NCBI GenBank assembly: GCA_902796295.1
Contig: CADBOL010000150.1
Coordinates: forward strand, 1-7,093
DNA: 7,093 nucleotides
Reading direction: 5' to 3'
Source of the DNA: Oscillospiraceae bacterium
Lineage (GTDB): Bacteria; Bacillota; Clostridia; Oscillospirales; Acutalibacteraceae
Part shown: positions 5,524 through 7,093 of the stretch, one piece after another
Layout of the letters: the number at the start of each line of letters is the position of its first letter
How positions within the stretch are numbered: the stretch's first letter is position 1
The notes under the pieces: generated by a model
Database searches by the model: none
What the model saw: only the letters and a program-made list of their open reading frames with translations
What the model was told of the DNA's origin: nothing
Program-made: the position numbers and the translations under genes

Positions 5524-7093
5524 CATTATATATTTTTTCAGCATACCTGACTGTTTCCATAGCATCTGCGGAGTAGGAATCCGCGTTTATTTTTTCGGCA
5601 TAATCCTTTGTGAGCACCGCGCCTCCGACGATTACCCTGCAGCCCGGAATCTCCGATTTCAGCAGGCGGATTGTTTCTTCCATGGCAGGCACGGTAGTTG
5701 TCATCAGAGCGCTGAGGCCGACTATTGATGCTCCGCTTTCATGTACACTTTCGAGGATCGTCTGCGGAGAAACATCTTTACCTAAATCTATCACATTATA
5801 GCCGTAGTTTTCAAGGAGGAGTTTTACTATGTTTTTGCCTATATCGTGAATGTCCCCCTGTACTGTCGCAAGGACTACGGTAAGCTTTTTTTCGCCGCTT
5901 TCACTTGAGAATCTCTGCTTTACGGCTTCAAAGCTGACTTTTGCCGCTTCTGCGCTCAGAAGAAGCTCGGGCAGAAAAGCTTTTTTGCTCTCAAAATTCT
6001 TCCCGACCTCATCGAGAGCGGGTATTATCTCTTCGTTTATTATGATGAGAGGGTCGGCGGTCTCAAGCATTTTTTCGGTGAATGCCCGCGCGGCATCGCG
6101 TCTGCCTTCGGTAATGGATTTTCTCAGACTGTCTTCGCCGCCCGGATTGACTGTTGCCGCATTGACCGCAGCGGAGTCTGAATTCATATTCCTGATATAC
6201 CCGAGGCAGGAGGGGTCTCTGCCGGTGAGTGCGAGGAAAGAACGGTATGCCGACATCATATCGTCTGACATCGGGTTGATGATTGCCGCGGAAAGGCCGC
6301 ATTGCATTGCGAGCGTGAAAAACACCGAATTTATCCTGTTTCTCTGCGGCAGGCCGAATGAGACATTTGACACACCCAGAATTGTTTTGCATCCCGTTTT
6401 TTCGCTTATGAGCTTTACCGAGTCAAGAGTCGTCTGAGCTGCAGAGGAGTCTGCGCTGACGGTCAGTGTCAGCGGGTCAAATATAAGGTTATTTTTGCTG
6501 ATTCCGTATTTTTGCGCTTCGCCGATTATCCTGAGAGCAATCTCAAGTCTGCCTTCCGCGCTCTGCGGAATTCCGTTTTCGTCGAGAGTCAGCGCAACAA
6601 TTACGCCGCCGTATTTTGCAGCGAGCGGAAAGACGGATTTCATGACATCCTCTTTACCGTTTACGGAGTTTATTACCGCTTTGCCGTTATAAATTCTGAG
6701 CGCGCTCTCCATTGCGGAATAATCCGATGTATCTATCTGAAGAGGCAGGTCGCAAACTGCCTGAAGCTCAGCGACTGTTTCGGTGAGCATCTTTTTTTCA
6801 TCAATTTCCGGAAGGCCGCAGTTCACATCAAGTATATCGGCGCCTTTTTTCTGCTGTTCCCTGCCTTCTTTTAGAAGGAAATCCGTGTTGTTTTCGATCA
6901 GCGCCTGTTTTACAAGCTTTTTACCTGTCGGATTTATTCTCTCACCGACAAGAACGGGCGTGTCTCCGAATACAACTTCGTGCGAATATGAGGAGACAAC
7001 AGTAAGATTTTTCGGCATTTCCGGAATTCTTTTTCTGCCTATTAAACTCTGCTTTAGCTTCTCAATGTATTGTGGGGTTGTACCGCAGCATCC
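5516..7093 (-). CDS. metH: Cobalamin-dependent methionine synthase, short form lacking activation domain (5' end beyond window)
   Basis: The frame is open to the right edge. It shows 525 residues upstream of the TGA, so the N-terminus is missing; the methionine at 7018 is internal. The enzyme moves a methyl group from methyltetrahydrofolate via methylcobalamin to homocysteine in the cytoplasm. Counting from the edge, GCCGTTP (1-7) is the end of the homocysteine-binding domain, with two of its zinc cysteines (C2, C3). Residues about 46-275 form the pterin-binding domain (LVGERINPTGK, ILDVNCG, QIDTS, GVSNVSFGLP). Residues about 345-400 are the helical cap (IIPALDEVGKNF, FLPELLLSAEA). Residues about 403-520 are the B12 domain, with D414-x-H416-xx-G419 (the cobalt-ligating His), S461-x-L463 and GG at 490-491. 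It stops there, lacking the AdoMet-binding reactivation domain of E. coli MetH, as in Thermotoga maritima MetH. It heads the visible part of an operon with the lipase. Confidence 0.92.
   Translation of the reverse strand, partial: GCCGTTPQYIEKLKQSLIGRKRIPEMPKNLTVVSSYSHEVVFGDTPVLVGERINPTGKKLVKQALIENNTDFLLKEGREQQKKGADILDVNCGLPEIDEKKMLTETVAELQAVCDLPLQIDTSDYSAMESALRIYNGKAVINSVNGKEDVMKSVFPLAAKYGGVIVALTLDENGIPQSAEGRLEIALRIIGEAQKYGISKNNLIFDPLTLTVSADSSAAQTTLDSVKLISEKTGCKTILGVSNVSFGLPQRNRINSVFFTLAMQCGLSAAIINPMSDDMMSAYRSFLALTGRDPSCLGYIRNMNSDSAAVNAATVNPGGEDSLRKSITEGRRDAARAFTEKMLETADPLIIINEEIIPALDEVGKNFESKKAFLPELLLSAEAAKVSFEAVKQRFSSESGEKKLTVVLATVQGDIHDIGKNIVKLLLENYGYNVIDLGKDVSPQTILESVHESGASIVGLSALMTTTVPAMEETIRLLKSEIPGCRVIVGGAVLTKDYAEKINADSYSADAMETVRYAEKIYNER

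Noticed and set aside
5850..6437. 195-codon open frame on the plus strand
   Set aside because: It lies wholly antisense to metH, whose conserved motifs run through the same bases. It has no convincing ribosome binding site and its product has no recognisable domain.
7016..7018. ATG at 7018 as the metH start
   Set aside because: The frame continues upstream to the window edge and encodes the GCCGTTP motif of the homocysteine-binding domain, so the methionine is internal.

Overview
The window reads as low-to-mid-GC chromosomal DNA of a Gram-positive, Clostridia-type anaerobe. A gut Oscillospiraceae/Ruminococcaceae-like organism is my best guess. The basis is the mix of families (InlB B-repeat and CAP surface protein, Tim44-like/zinc-ribbon membrane protein, short cobalamin-dependent methionine synthase), strong purine-rich ribosome binding sites and a consensus sigma-A promoter. 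This is inference; no marker gene is present. All four protein genes lie on the minus strand, so transcription runs from high to low coordinates.

Right side (7093 to 2127): an apparent three-gene transcription unit whose promoter lies outside the window. It begins with the 3' part of metH, cut by the right edge and lacking a C-terminal reactivation domain. Five bases later comes a family I.5-type lipase/esterase without a signal peptide and with a charged, lysine-rich tail. After a 75-base gap follows a 636-residue membrane protein that joins a TMEM43-like extracytoplasmic domain, a Gly/Asp/Tyr-rich linker, a Tim44-like domain and a C-terminal zinc ribbon. The unit ends at a strong intrinsic terminator at about 1966-2011.

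Middle (1657 to 2126): a 470-base gene-free stretch. It holds that terminator, a small palindrome, a 71-base imperfect inverted repeat (1847-1917) of unknown role, and a TTGACA-17-TAATAT promoter driving the last gene.

Left side (1656 to 1): the first 552 codons of a secreted multidomain protein, cut by the left edge. In order it has a signal peptide, a thioredoxin-like domain with a CTNC motif, an InlB B-repeat, a CAP/SCP domain, an Ig-like (Big_2-type) domain and the start of a second InlB B-repeat.

No mobile element, CRISPR array, tRNA or rRNA was seen. The most unusual items are the two multidomain architectures (thioredoxin-InlB-CAP and TMEM43-Tim44-zinc ribbon), the coupling of a signal-less lipase to metH, and the intergenic inverted repeat. 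Nothing in the sequence shows that the operon genes share one pathway.
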